This document shows, one piece after another, positions 40,760 to 52,208 of a stretch of DNA of 64,000 bases. The notes under the pieces were generated by a model, which searched no databases, had not been told where the DNA came from, and was given only the letters and a program-made list of their open reading frames with translations. The stretch is taken from contig JAUJOF010000011.1 of assembly GCA_030447785.1 (NCBI GenBank), forward strand, positions 13,204 to 77,203. The letters are read 5' to 3'. The translations under genes and the position numbers were made by a program. This DNA comes from Solirubrobacteraceae bacterium (GTDB taxonomy: Bacteria > Actinomycetota > Thermoleophilia > Solirubrobacterales > Solirubrobacteraceae). Each line of letters opens with the position of its first letter. The first letter of the stretch is position 1.

Positions 40760-41995
40760 GTGTCCACGCCACCCTCTCCGCCGCCCGGGCTGTCCGCCCT
40801 GCGCGACGCGGGCGCCCAGCTGGTGCGCCGCTCGCCGGCCACGCGGGTGGTGCTCGCCCGCCTCGCGGGGGTCGTGACTCCGGCGATGGTGCCCGCTGAC
40901 GCACGCGCGCGAACGGTCGCACGGCTGGAGGCGGCCGTCGCGGAGGCCTGCCGGCCGCTGGCGCCCGACGCGGTCACCGACGCGCTGCGCGCCGCGTGGG
41001 GTCGGGGCCCCGAGCGGGTGCTGGACGACCTGGATCTCGAGCCGCTGGTCGTGGGCCCCACGGCCCAGGTGCACCGCGCCGTGGCCCAGGGCGAACCCGT
41101 GGTGGCGGAGGTACTGCGTCCGGGGCTCGAGGCCTCCGTGCGCAACGACCTCGCGGTGCTGGAGACCCTGGCCGGCCCGCTGGGTGCCGCGTTTCCCGCC
41201 CTGGACGCGGGCGCGCTGGTAGGCGCCGTGCGCACCATGGTCCTCGACGAGCTGGACCTCGAGCACGCGGGGGACAACCAGCAGCGCGTCGCGCGCGCGC
41301 TGCGCCGCCTGCCCGGCCTGGGCGCACCGGCGGTGGACGCGGAGCTCACGCGGCCCGGCGTGCTCGTCGCCGCGCACGTGGAGGGCACGACGCTCGCCGG
41401 GAGCCTCGCCGCGGGCGCCGATGGGAGCACCACCCTCGGCGTGGAGGCGAACCTCCTGGCCCGCCGCCTGGTCGCCGCCTACGGGGGCCTGCCGCGCACG
41501 CTCGGTCTCGTGCTCGTCGATCCGCGCGCCGACAACGTGCTCCAGGCGCCCGACGGCACGACGCTCCTGCTGGGCACCGGCGCGGCCGTGCGCATCGACC
41601 GCGACCGCCTGGACGGCGGCCTCGCGGCACTGCAAGCGCTGCGCGACGACGACGCCAGCGCCTTCGCCGCCGCCCTGGGACGGCTGGGTCTGCTCTCCGA
41701 GGAGCCCGCTCGAGTTGCCCACGCCCTGCTGCGCGAGCTGCTCGGTCCCCTGCTCACCGGCCCCGCGCGGCTGGACGCCGACACGCTCGCCGATCTGGCC
41801 GAGCGCGCCCGAGGAGCGGTGGGCGAGCTGGCCGCGCTGGGTGCCCGTTCCACGCCCGTGCCCGACGACCTGGCCACCGCGCGCATGCTCGGCCAGCTCT
41901 TCGCACTCCTGGCGCGCCTCGAGCTCACCGAGGACTGGACGGCGCTCCTCCTCGCCGCCGGGCGCAAGGGGCCGCAGGCCCTGCTCGACGGGTGA
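40760..41995 (+). CDS. ABC1/UbiB-like atypical kinase, apparently catalytically dead
   Basis: 411 residues. The order of blocks follows the ABC1/AarF family: VVGPTAQVHRAVA (Ala-rich loop position), VVAEVLRPGLEASVRNDLAVLE, RTMVLDELDLEHAGDNQQRVA, LVAAHVEGTTL. However, the catalytic Lys of VAVKV is E (VVAEVL), HADPHPGN is VDPRADN, and DFG is GTG (LLLGTGAAV). The N-terminal KxGQ motif is missing. So the fold is kept but ATP phosphotransfer is probably lost. GTG start. Confidence 0.75.
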   Translation: MSTPPSPPPGLSALRDAGAQLVRRSPATRVVLARLAGVVTPAMVPADARARTVARLEAAVAEACRPLAPDAVTDALRAAWGRGPERVLDDLDLEPLVVGPTAQVHRAVAQGEPVVAEVLRPGLEASVRNDLAVLETLAGPLGAAFPALDAGALVGAVRTMVLDELDLEHAGDNQQRVARALRRLPGLGAPAVDAELTRPGVLVAAHVEGTTLAGSLAAGADGSTTLGVEANLLARRLVAAYGGLPRTLGLVLVDPRADNVLQAPDGTTLLLGTGAAVRIDRDRLDGGLAALQALRDDDASAFAAALGRLGLLSEEPARVAHALLRELLGPLLTGPARLDADTLADLAERARGAVGELAALGARSTPVPDDLATARMLGQLFALLARLELTEDWTALLLAAGRKGPQALLDG

Positions 41996-42014
41996 CCGTG
42001 CTCGGGTCTGTCGG

Positions 42015-42926
42015 CTACTTCAGCGCGTTCGCGCGCAGGAAGCGGTCGGCCACCACCCGGGGTTCCTCGCCGCGCAGGTCGACCGCCGCGTTCATCTCGC
42101 GCATGGCGGACGTGGTCAGCCGTCCGCTGACCGCGTCCAGGGTGGCCGCCAGGCGTGGACCATGGACGCGCAGGACCTGGCGGCGGACCAGCGGCGCGGC
42201 GTGCTGGGCGGCGAAGACCCCGCGGGGGTCGTCGAGCACCTGGTACCTCCCGCCCGCCAGCCGCCCGTCTGTCGTGAAGACCGCCGCCGCGTCCACGCGG
42301 TCCTCGTCGAGGGCGGCGTACTGCTCCCCGATGGGCAGCATCGTGACCTGCGCGTCATCCAGCCCGTAGACCTCCGCCAGGCCCAGCAACCCCTCGAAGC
42401 GGGTGGCGAACTCCGGCGGGGCGCCGATCCGTGCTCCGCCGGGCACGCGAGTCAGATCGGCGATGGTGCGCAGTCTGCGCCGGCGCGCGTCGCGGCGCAT
42501 GACCGCCAGCGCGTTGGCGTCGCTGAAGGGCGTGGTGCGCAGCAGCGCCAGGCCGCGGCTCTCCTCGTAGCGACGCGCGAGGCGCTCGGCCGCGCGCGGA
42601 CTGGCCGGGCGCTCGCGGACCCCCGCGATCTCCGACAGCAGCACCCCGACGTACTCCGGGTACATGTCCAGGGCGCCGCCGGCCAGGGCCCGGTGGACGA
42701 TCTCCGAGCTGCCCAGATCGGGCTTGAGCGCCACGCGGAAGCCTTCGGCCGTCAGCGCCTGGGCGTAGAGCTCGCCGAGCAGGTATTGCTCGGTGAAGTT
42801 CTTGGTCCCGATGCGGAGGGTGGGTGCGCTTGCCCCCGCCGACTCCGCCGAGGGGGGCCCGTCGCCGCAGGCCCCGAGCGCCAGGACCACCACGAGAGCG
42901 AGGAGCGCGGCGCCGGTGCGGATCAC
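42015..42926 (-). CDS. Osmoprotectant/glycine-betaine ABC transporter substrate-binding lipoprotein (OpuC/OsmF type)
   Basis: 303 residues. Lipobox LALGAC anchors the protein outside the membrane. TLRIGTKNFTEQYLLGELYAQAL is the standard start of the OpuAC-like binding fold, and DMYPEYVG and FTTDGRLA are ligand-region blocks. Ligand probably a betaine or choline. No permease or ATPase subunit is beside it. The start overlaps the sensor kinase stop (ATGA), so it may serve as a periplasmic ligand sensor for that kinase. Confidence 0.9.
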   Translation of the reverse strand: MIRTGAALLALVVVLALGACGDGPPSAESAGASAPTLRIGTKNFTEQYLLGELYAQALTAEGFRVALKPDLGSSEIVHRALAGGALDMYPEYVGVLLSEIAGVRERPASPRAAERLARRYEESRGLALLRTTPFSDANALAVMRRDARRRRLRTIADLTRVPGGARIGAPPEFATRFEGLLGLAEVYGLDDAQVTMLPIGEQYAALDEDRVDAAAVFTTDGRLAGGRYQVLDDPRGVFAAQHAAPLVRRQVLRVHGPRLAATLDAVSGRLTTSAMREMNAAVDLRGEEPRVVADRFLRANALK

Positions 42927-44506
42927 TGGGCCCCGGCCCCCACGGTGGGCGGCGCGGCGTCGGCGTCCGCCCCCGCAGAGCCCACGCCGGCCATGAGCGT
43001 GAAGGAGAAGGTGGCGCCGGCGCCGGGGCGGCTGTCCACCCAGATGCGCCCTTCGTGCTGGGCGACGATGCGCTCGCAGACCGCCAGGCCGATGCCGGTG
43101 CCCTCGTAGGCCTCCTCGCCGTGCAGGCGCTGGAAGGGCTCGAAGATCCGCTGAGCGTGGCGCGGGTCCATCCCGATGCCGTCATCGCGCACCCACAGCC
43201 GCCAGCCCGCTCCCTCCGGCGCGGCGCCGATCTCCACCTCCGGCGGCTCGGGGCCCGTGAACTTGATCGCGTTGGCCACGAGGTTCTGCACCACCCGGCA
43301 CAGTCCGGCCGGGTCGGCGCGCATCACGGGCAACGGACCGACGGTGATCCGCGCGGCGGAATCGCGGACGGCGCCTGCCAGGCTGCTCAGGGCCTGCGCG
43401 ACGATCTCCGCGGCGTCGACGTCGACCAGGGCGACCTCGCCCCGACCGGCGCGCGAGTACTCGAGCAGGTCCTTGATGAGGCCCCGCGCCTGCTGGGTGG
43501 CACCACGGATTCCGTCCACCAGCGCGGTGTCGTCGCGCAGGTCGGCCGCGTGGCGGCGCTCGAGCAGCTCTGCGTACATGGAGATGGTCACCAGGGGGGC
43601 CTGGAGGTCGTGCGAGGTCACCGAGGCGAACTGCTCGAGCTCACGGTTGGAGCGCTGCAGCTCGGCGTTGGAGCGCTCGAGCTGGGCGCTGCGCGCGGCC
43701 AGCTCGGCCTGGCCGGCCTGCAGGGAGCCGGCCATCGCGTTGAAGGCCCGGGCCAGGTCGCCCAGCTCGTCGGCGCGGGTGGCCGGCACGCGGGTCGACA
43801 GCTCGCCGGCGGCCAGCCGCCCGCTGGCCGAGGCCACCGTGCGCACCGGCGCCACCACGGCCCGACGCAGGTGCACCGCCACGCCGGCGGCGACCGCCAG
43901 CACCGTCCCCAGCCCGCCCAGCCCCAGCCCGATGGCCAGCGAGGAGCGCGCCTCGGCGCGGCCCTCGCGGGCGCGCGTGACTGCCCGCTCGCGGGTGAAG
44001 AGCTCATCGAACTCGGTCCGGATCGCGGCGAGGCGCTCGGCTCCTGCCCGTGTGACCACCACACTGCGCGCCGCCTCGGGCTGCTCGCGCGCGAGCCCGA
44101 TGAGCGGCTGGGCCCACAGGGCGACGTAGTCGTCGATCTGCGCGCCGAGGGTTCGCACCTGCGCCCGCTGACGGCTCTCGTCGGAGACCAGGCGACCCAG
44201 GCGATCCACCTCGCGGCGGTACTCACCCAGCGCCCGCTCAGCCGGCTGGAGGAAGCGCTCGCGTCCGCTGGCCACATAGCCGCGCAGCGCATTCTCGATG
44301 GTCACCAGCGAGGCTTCGAGCTGGCTTCCCGCGGTGAGCGCCTCCTGGGAGCGAAACGCCGCGCGTGCGGCATCTCGCTGGCCGGCGACGGCGACGATGA
44401 GCACGACGAGCACGGTTCCGACCACCCCGCCCACGGTGGCGCTCAGCGCCACGACGCGGGTGGTGATCCGGTTGGTGAGCTTCCCTCGCACTGGCCTGCC
44501 CGCCAT
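42923..44506 (-). CDS. Sensor histidine kinase (CHASE3-HAMP-HisKA-HATPase)
   Basis: 527 residues. One N-terminal membrane helix, an extracellular helical CHASE3-like domain (about 45-190), a second helix (GLGLGGLGTVLAVAAGVAVHL), HAMP, HisKA with SVTSHDLQAPLVTISMY, and HATPase with N-box LVANAIKF, G1 DDGIGM, F-box and G2 GTGIGLAVC. It phosphorylates an unidentified response regulator; candidates are the two regulators at 46866 and 47275. Overlaps the binding protein downstream. Confidence 0.93.
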   Translation of the reverse strand: MAGRPVRGKLTNRITTRVVALSATVGGVVGTVLVVLIVAVAGQRDAARAAFRSQEALTAGSQLEASLVTIENALRGYVASGRERFLQPAERALGEYRREVDRLGRLVSDESRQRAQVRTLGAQIDDYVALWAQPLIGLAREQPEAARSVVVTRAGAERLAAIRTEFDELFTRERAVTRAREGRAEARSSLAIGLGLGGLGTVLAVAAGVAVHLRRAVVAPVRTVASASGRLAAGELSTRVPATRADELGDLARAFNAMAGSLQAGQAELAARSAQLERSNAELQRSNRELEQFASVTSHDLQAPLVTISMYAELLERRHAADLRDDTALVDGIRGATQQARGLIKDLLEYSRAGRGEVALVDVDAAEIVAQALSSLAGAVRDSAARITVGPLPVMRADPAGLCRVVQNLVANAIKFTGPEPPEVEIGAAPEGAGWRLWVRDDGIGMDPRHAQRIFEPFQRLHGEEAYEGTGIGLAVCERIVAQHEGRIWVDSRPGAGATFSFTLMAGVGSAGADADAAPPTVGAGAQ

Positions 44507-44511
44507 CGGGG

Positions 44512-44546
44512 GCGGGCGCGGGAACTGTATCGGTTCCCGCGCCCGC
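44512..44546 (-). terminator. Strong hairpin terminator after the MMPL gene
   Basis: GCGGGCGCGGGAAC, loop TGTATCG, GTTCCCGCGCCCGC: perfect 14-bp stem 10 bp past the MMPL stop and just upstream of the sensor kinase start, so it should separate the two units. Confidence 0.8.
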
Positions 44547-44555
44547 GGCGGAGGG

Positions 44556-46724
44556 TCAGGACTGCCGAGCGGGCTCGGCCACCAGCCGCGGCGCCCGGCG
44601 GAGCCGACGCGGCACGTACCAGTTCCAGTCGCCCAGCAGCTTCATGGTCGCCGGCAGCAGGACCGCGCGGACGATCGTCGCGTCGATCAGGACGGCGACG
44701 GCCAGCCCGACGCCCATCTGCTTGAACTCCAGCGCGCTGAGGGTGGCGAAGATCGCGAACACCCCGACCATCACCATGGCCGCGCTGGTGACCACGCCTG
44801 CCGTAGTGTGGATGCCGTGCGCGACGGCGTCCTCGGTCGACATTCCCCGGTCGAAGGCCTCACGGATCCGGCTGAGGATGAACGTGATAGTCCATCGACA
44901 GCCCGAAGAGGATCACGAACAGGAACAGCGGCAGCCACGAGGTGATCGCGCCGGTGGACTCGAAGTCCAGCAGCCCCTCGCCGTGGCCCCGCTGGAAGAC
45001 CAGCACGAGCACGCCGTAGGCCGCGCCCACCGAGAGCAGGTTGAGCACGATGGCCTTGAGGGGGATCACCAGCGAGCGGAAGGTCACCAGCAGCAGGATG
45101 AAGGCCATCCCGAGCACGAAGGCGAAGACCACCGGCGCGTTGCCCTTCAGCAGCGCGTTGAAGTCGTGGTTCTGCGCCGCCGTGCCCGTCACCTCGGCCT
45201 CCACCGCCGGCAGGGCGCCCACCGTGGCGGGGATCACCTCGTCGCGCAGGGTGGCCAGCGCGGCGACCGAACGCCGGTCGCTGCCGTCGCCGACCATGGG
45301 CAGCGTCACGCGGGCCACCCGGCGGTCCGGGCTGATCGTCACCTGGCCAGGCCCGACCGCCACCCCGGCGGCGCGCGCCTCGCGCAGCAGGTCCCCGATC
45401 GCCGCGCGCACCGCCGGCGCCTGAACGTTGCCGGCCTGCACGGCGACCACCGCGGGCAGCTGACCCCCGGGAAGGCCCCCTCCATGCGATCGAAGGTCTG
45501 CATCACGGCCAGGTCGCGGGGCAGCGAGTCGGTCCCCGGCACGGACGTCTTGAGGCCCAGGGCCGGCAGGGCCAGCGCCACCAGCACCGCCGTGGCCAGA
45601 CCCGCCCACAGCGCCGGGCGGCGCAGGACGCGGTCGAGGATCGCGCCCCAGATCCGCGGGCCCCCCTCGCGCGAGCGCAGGCGGCCCAGGAGCGGAATGC
45701 GTCCCCGGTCCACGCGGTCGCCCAGCACCGACAGGAGTGCGGGCAGCACGGTGATGGAGCCGATCATCGCGACGGCCACCACCATGATCGTGCCCGTGGC
45801 AAAGGACGAGAACGTCGCGCTGCCGGTGAAGTACATCCCGGCCATGGCGACCATCACGGTCAGCCCCGAGACCAGCACGGCCCGTCCCGACGTCGCTGCG
45901 GCCGCCTGCAGGGCCGCCTCCTTCGTGCGCCCGGCGGCGCGCTCCTCGCGTTCGCGGCGCAGGTAGAACAGCGAGTAGTCCACGCCCACGGCCAGGCCGA
46001 TGAGCAGGATCATCGAGGCGATCGACTCGTCCACCGGCAGCGCCTGGCTGACCAGCGAGACCAGGCCCATCGTGCCCGCGACGGCCGACAGCGCGAGCAC
46101 CAGGGGCAGGCCGGCGGCGATGAGCGAGCCGAAGGCCACGACCAGGATGAGCAGGGTGATGGGCAGCGAGAGGGTCTCCGCACGCTTGAAGTCCTCCTCG
46201 AAGACCTTGCTCAGCGCCTTGGCCACGCTCGCGTCGCCGAACTCGGCGATGCGCAGGTCGGGGTGATCACGCTGGGCCGCCGCGACGGCCGCCAGCGGCG
46301 CTTCGACGCGCTCGCCGACCTGCTCGAGGTCGCCGGCCAGGCGGAAGGAGACGAGCGCCGAGCGTCCGTCGGGCGACAGCTGGCCCTGGTTGTCGGGCGC
46401 GTAGGGGCCCTGGACGTCGCGCACATGGGGCGTGCGGGCCAGGCGTGCCTCGACGTCGGCCACCGCCGCGCGGAAGGACGCGTCGCGATTGGAGCCTGTG
46501 CCCTGCACCAGCACGCTCTCGGAGGCCTGGCGCGGGAAGTGGTCGAGGATGGCCCGGTCGGCGCGACCGGCCTCACGGGGACCGTTCTCCTGCCAGGCGA
46601 ACGTGTTCATGCCCAGCGCGCCGCCGGCCACGGCGACGACGAAGGCCAGCCAGCCTCCGATCGCCTTCCAGCGATGACGCGCGCTCCACTGCGCGGCGCG
46701 TGCTGCGATGTTCTTGCGGTGCAT
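44556..46724 (-). pseudogene. MMPL/RND-family exporter split by two indels
   Basis: Large lipid or drug exporter of MmpL type (about 720 residues if repaired). ATG 46724 with GGAGG gives MHRKNIAARAAQWSARHRWK and the first membrane half, including GLAVGVDYSLFYLRREREE. The frame is lost at about 45466 after MEGAFPG where a G is missing from the CCCCC/GGGGG run, continues in the next frame (QLPAVVAVQAGNVQAP to LFGLSMDYHV), then again at about 44883 where two bases are missing before FILSRIREAFDRGMSTEDAV. Repair gives a complete protein; either a true pseudogene or assembly error. Confidence 0.85.
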
Positions 46725-46865
46725 TCCCTTGCCCTCCTTCGTCGCGTTGCCTTGCCTGGTGGGCAAGCGTCCCCGGGCAAAGGCGGCGCGGTCAGGGGCC
46801 AGCAGGCGTTGCGTGGTGTGGCCAGCCGTATTGCGTCGCCCCCCCGCGCCGCCGATGATCCTGGT

Positions 46866-47219
46866 GTGCGACCGACCCTTCTCATCGTCGACGACCACCC
46901 GACCTTCCGCAGAATGGCGCGCGAGATCCTGGAGTCCGACGGGTTCGACGTGGTCGGCGAGGCGCCGGACGGCGGCGCGGCCCTGAGCGCCGAGCGGACC
47001 CTGCGCCCCGACGTGGTGCTGGTCGACGTGCGCCTGCCCGACACCGACGGCTTCGCGGTCGCCCGGCGCATGACCGCCCACGGCGACGCGCCCGCCGTCG
47101 TCGTGACCTCCAGCTCCGACGATCCCCTGTATCCCGGACGCGCGCGGAGCAGCGGCGCCCGCGGCTTCCTGGCCAAGCACGACCTGTGCGGGCCGGCTCT
47201 CAGCTTGCTGCTCGCCTGA
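46866..47219 (+). CDS. Stand-alone response-regulator receiver domain protein
   Basis: 117 residues. [19 protein letters not shown] contains the acidic pair and [18 protein letters not shown] the phosphorylated Asp; TSSSDD and AKHDL hold the Thr/Ser and Lys (FLAKHDL). No output domain, so it acts through another protein. GTG start; the 957-nt ORF in the track mostly reads upstream antisense sequence. Divergent from MMPL, followed by another regulator. Confidence 0.88.
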   Translation: MRPTLLIVDDHPTFRRMAREILESDGFDVVGEAPDGGAALSAERTLRPDVVLVDVRLPDTDGFAVARRMTAHGDAPAVVVTSSSDDPLYPGRARSSGARGFLAKHDLCGPALSLLLA

Positions 47220-47274
47220 CGGCAAGGCGGTCGTCTGCGGACGGTCTGTGGCCTCGGCATGGCACAGTTGCGCC

Positions 47275-47922
47275 GTGCGCGTGGTCATCGCCGAGGACTC
47301 GGTCCTGCTGCGGGAGGGCCTGGTGCGTCTGCTCGAGGACGCCGGCTTCGAGGTCCTCGCGCAGGCCGGGGACGGCGAGGACCTGCTGCGCAAGGTCCGC
47401 GCGCACCGCCCACGGGTGGCCGTCACCGACATCCGCATGCCGCCCACCCACAGCGACGAGGGCCTGCGCGCCGCCCAGGAGATCCGCCGCGAGCTGCCCG
47501 AGGTGGGGGTACTGGTGCTCTCCCAGTACGTCGAGACCGAGCCGGCGCTGGAACTGCTGGGCGGGGGCGACGCCGCGGGGGTGGGCTACCTGCTCAAGGA
47601 CCGCGTGGCCGACGTGGAGCGCTTCACCGAGGCGGTGCGCCAGGTGGGCGAGGGCGGCTCGGTGCTCGACCCGGTCGTCGTCGGCCGGCTGCTGGGCGGG
47701 CGGCGCACCGACGACCCCCTGCAGCGCCTCACACCGCGCGAGCGCGAGGTGCTGGGTCTCATGGCCCAGGGGCGCACCAACCAGGCGATCGCCCGCGAGC
47801 TCGTGGTCACCGAGCGCGCGGTCGAGAAGCACGTGACGAACATCTTCGCCAAGCTCGACCTCCCCGCCACCGAGGACGCCCATCGACGAGTCCTCGCCGT
47901 CCTGGCCTTTCTCCGAGGCTGA
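47275..47922 (+). CDS. NarL/LuxR-family response regulator
   Basis: 215 residues. Receiver with [18 protein letters not shown] (ED pair), [10 protein letters not shown] (phospho-Asp), LVLSQY and YLLKDRV; then a C-terminal LuxR helix-turn-helix [43 protein letters not shown]. Likely regulated by a sensor kinase outside or by the kinase at 42923. GTG 47275 gives a receiver start directly (MRVVIAED). Confidence 0.93.
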   Translation: MRVVIAEDSVLLREGLVRLLEDAGFEVLAQAGDGEDLLRKVRAHRPRVAVTDIRMPPTHSDEGLRAAQEIRRELPEVGVLVLSQYVETEPALELLGGGDAAGVGYLLKDRVADVERFTEAVRQVGEGGSVLDPVVVGRLLGGRRTDDPLQRLTPREREVLGLMAQGRTNQAIARELVVTERAVEKHVTNIFAKLDLPATEDAHRRVLAVLAFLRG

Positions 47923-48073
47923 GCGCCTCTGCGGGTACGGGCAGCCACACCCCCGGACACGGGGTGCCCCCCATTGCCGGCCCCCGGTCTGGTTGCGAAG
48001 CTGCTTTCGACCCCCACGGACTTCAGGGAATCGCCGGCATGGATGCCGGGCCGGCACGGACGCCGGTGCGCGG

Positions 48074-48098
48074 GGGCCCTCCAGGCGGAGGGCCCTTT
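48074..48098. terminator. Intrinsic terminator with T run
   Basis: GGGCCCTCC, loop AGGC, GGAGGGCCC followed by TTT. Lies between the LuxR regulator (plus) and an alpha/beta hydrolase (minus) and can act in both directions. Confidence 0.75.
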
Positions 48099-48107
48099 CG
48101 CGTGGCC

Positions 48108-48947
48108 TCACCGGGGAGCACCAGCATCCCCGGTCGCGGGCGGCAGGCGGTCGAGCACGTCGACGAGCGCGGCGGTGAAGACGTGGGGGCGCTCGAGCAT
48201 GGGCACGTGGCCCGTGTCGAGAAGCGTGCGCGCCGGGGCCTCGGGCCGGGCGGCGTGCACCGCCTCGAGCCCGGAGACGGGGACGAGCAGGTCGCGCTCG
48301 CCCCACACGAAGCCCACCGGCGTGGGCAGGTCGGCCAGCAGCTCGCGCAGCGCGGCGGCCACCGCCGCGGCGAAGCCCTCCCGCAAGCGCGTGGCCGGAC
48401 GGGAGGCCTCCATGAGCGCCCGGGCCTCGGCCTCGGACAGCCGCCCGCCATCGTGGGCGGTGCCCGCCAACAGCAGGCGGCGCGCGAGCGGCAGGCCGGC
48501 CAGCGGGCGGCCGAGCTCCCGACGCAGCGGGACGGTGACCGAGGCAAGGGCGCCCAGCGCTCCCGCCACGGCCGCCGGGCGCGGGGAGAGGCCGGCGGGG
48601 GCGACGAGGACGAGCCTGCCTACCGCGCTCGGCCGGCGCTGCGCGAGGGTCAGCGCGACCGCGCCCCCCAGCGAGTGGCCCACGAGGTCGAAGGGGGCGG
48701 ACACGCCGGCGGCGGCCAGGCCCTCGCAGAGGCGGTCGGCCACCGCGTCCAGCGCGAAGCCGGGGCCGGCGGGCGGCGAGGCCCCGAAGCCGGGCAGATC
48801 AGCGGCGCTCACCCGACGGTCGCGCGCCAGCGCCCCCATCACCGGTCGCCAGATCTCTCCGCTGGCACCCACGCCGTGTACGAGCACGAGGGGCGCACCC
48901 TCGCCGCGCTGCACGACATGGACGCCCGCCGTCGCATCCGCGCTCAC
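48108..48947 (-). CDS. Alpha/beta hydrolase
   Basis: 279 residues. LVLVHGVGASGEIWRPVM (HG oxyanion), VGHSLGGAVAL (nucleophile), FVWGERDLLVPV (acid) and LDTGHVPMLERP (His) define the fold; similar to haloperoxidase/dienelactone-type esterases. Substrate unknown. Follows the TypA gene on the same strand by 22 bp, perhaps cotranscribed. Confidence 0.88.
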   Translation of the reverse strand: MSADATAGVHVVQRGEGAPLVLVHGVGASGEIWRPVMGALARDRRVSAADLPGFGASPPAGPGFALDAVADRLCEGLAAAGVSAPFDLVGHSLGGAVALTLAQRRPSAVGRLVLVAPAGLSPRPAAVAGALGALASVTVPLRRELGRPLAGLPLARRLLLAGTAHDGGRLSEAEARALMEASRPATRLREGFAAAVAAALRELLADLPTPVGFVWGERDLLVPVSGLEAVHAARPEAPARTLLDTGHVPMLERPHVFTAALVDVLDRLPPATGDAGAPR

Positions 48948-48969
48948 GCCCGTTGCGACCTCGCCGGGC

Positions 48970-50816
<1,847 letters not shown>

Positions 50817-50820
<4 letters not shown>

Positions 50821-52049
50821 CGGCGGACGGTGGCGCGCGTCCGCGCCCGCGAGCCCGACCGCGAGCCCGAGCGGCGCGAGCGGCCGTTGCCCGGGGCGGA
50901 GGAAGCCGGCCGCCCCGCGCTCGTCGGCGTGGAGGCGAAGCCGGTCTGGGCGAACTCGCGGTGCAGCTGCAGCTGGGCGGCGATCCTGGCGACCTCGACC
51001 GCCTGGTCGCCCATCACGAAGGTCACGCCGGTACCGGTGGCTCCGGCGCGCGCCGTGCGCCCGACGCGGTGGACGTACTGGTCGCGCTCGTCGGGGGCGT
51101 CGAAGTTGATCACGTGGGTGATGTCGTCGACGTCGATGCCGCGCGCGGCGACGTCGGTCGCCACGAGCGTGTCGATCTCGCCGCGGTCAAAGCGCGCCAG
51201 CGCCCGCTCGCGCTGGTTCTGGGACTTGTCGCCGTGCATGGCCACCGCCTCGAGCCGGTGGTTGGCCAGGCGCTTGACCAGGCGGTCGGCGCCGCGCTTG
51301 GTGCGCACGAACACCAGCGTGCGCCCGCGGGTCTCGCGGCCGAGCTCGCGCACGAGCGCGTCGAGCTTGTCCTCGTGGGCGACGCGCACGAAGCGGTGGT
51401 CGACCTTGCCGCGGGACTCCGCGGTGGGCGCGTGCGCGTGGCGCCGCGCGTCGTGGGTGTACTCGTCGGCGATGCGCCCGACCTCGCCCTCCAGCGTGGC
51501 GGAGAACAGCATGGTCTGGCGATCGTCGGGAGTCTGGCGCACGATGCGGTCGACGGCGGGGCGAAAGCCCATGTCCAGCATGCGGTCGGCCTCGTCGAGG
51601 ACCAGCATGCGCACCCGGTCCAGGCGCAGGGCCCCGCGGGCGATGAGGTCCTCCAGACGCCCCGGGGTGGCGACCACGATGTGGCTGCGCGGTGCCTGCT
51701 GGGCCTGGCGGGCGATGCCCGCCCCGCCGTAGACGGCGGTGATGGACAGCGCGCGGGCGTGCGCGACCTTGCGCAGCGCCTCGACGATCTGGCTGACCAG
51801 CTCCCGCGTGGGGGCGAGGATCAGCGCGGCGGGGCGCGGGTCGTCGGCCTCGATGCAGTCCATCATCGGGACGCCGAAGGCCAGGGTCTTGCCCGAGCCG
51901 GTGGGGGACTTGGCCAGCACGTCGTGGCCGTCGAGGACGTCGGGTACGACCAGGCGCTGGATGGCGAAGGGCTCGTGGACGTCGCGCGAGGCCAGTGCGC
52001 GCACGACGACCGGGGACACGCCGAGCTCGGCGAACGAGGGGGAAGACAT
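50817..52049 (-). CDS. DEAD-box RNA helicase
   Basis: 410 residues. Q-motif region [14 protein letters not shown], Walker [43 protein letters not shown] and [10 protein letters not shown] all present, with a C-terminal Arg/Ser/Gly-rich tail after residue 385 for RNA binding. RhlE-like by size and tail. Overlap with typA suggests joint expression in ribosome maturation. Confidence 0.95.
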
Positions 52050-52208
52050 AGCGGAACTCCTTGGTGGGCGGCGCGCATGGGCGCGCCGCGAACGATCGGG
52101 GAGATTCGACTGACCCGGATCGCCTCGTCGGAGGGCGCTACGGAAGACGGAACCTCACGGGCGGCAGATCGCACACCCGTTCGCCGCAGCGTAGCGGGCA
52201 GGCGCCGG

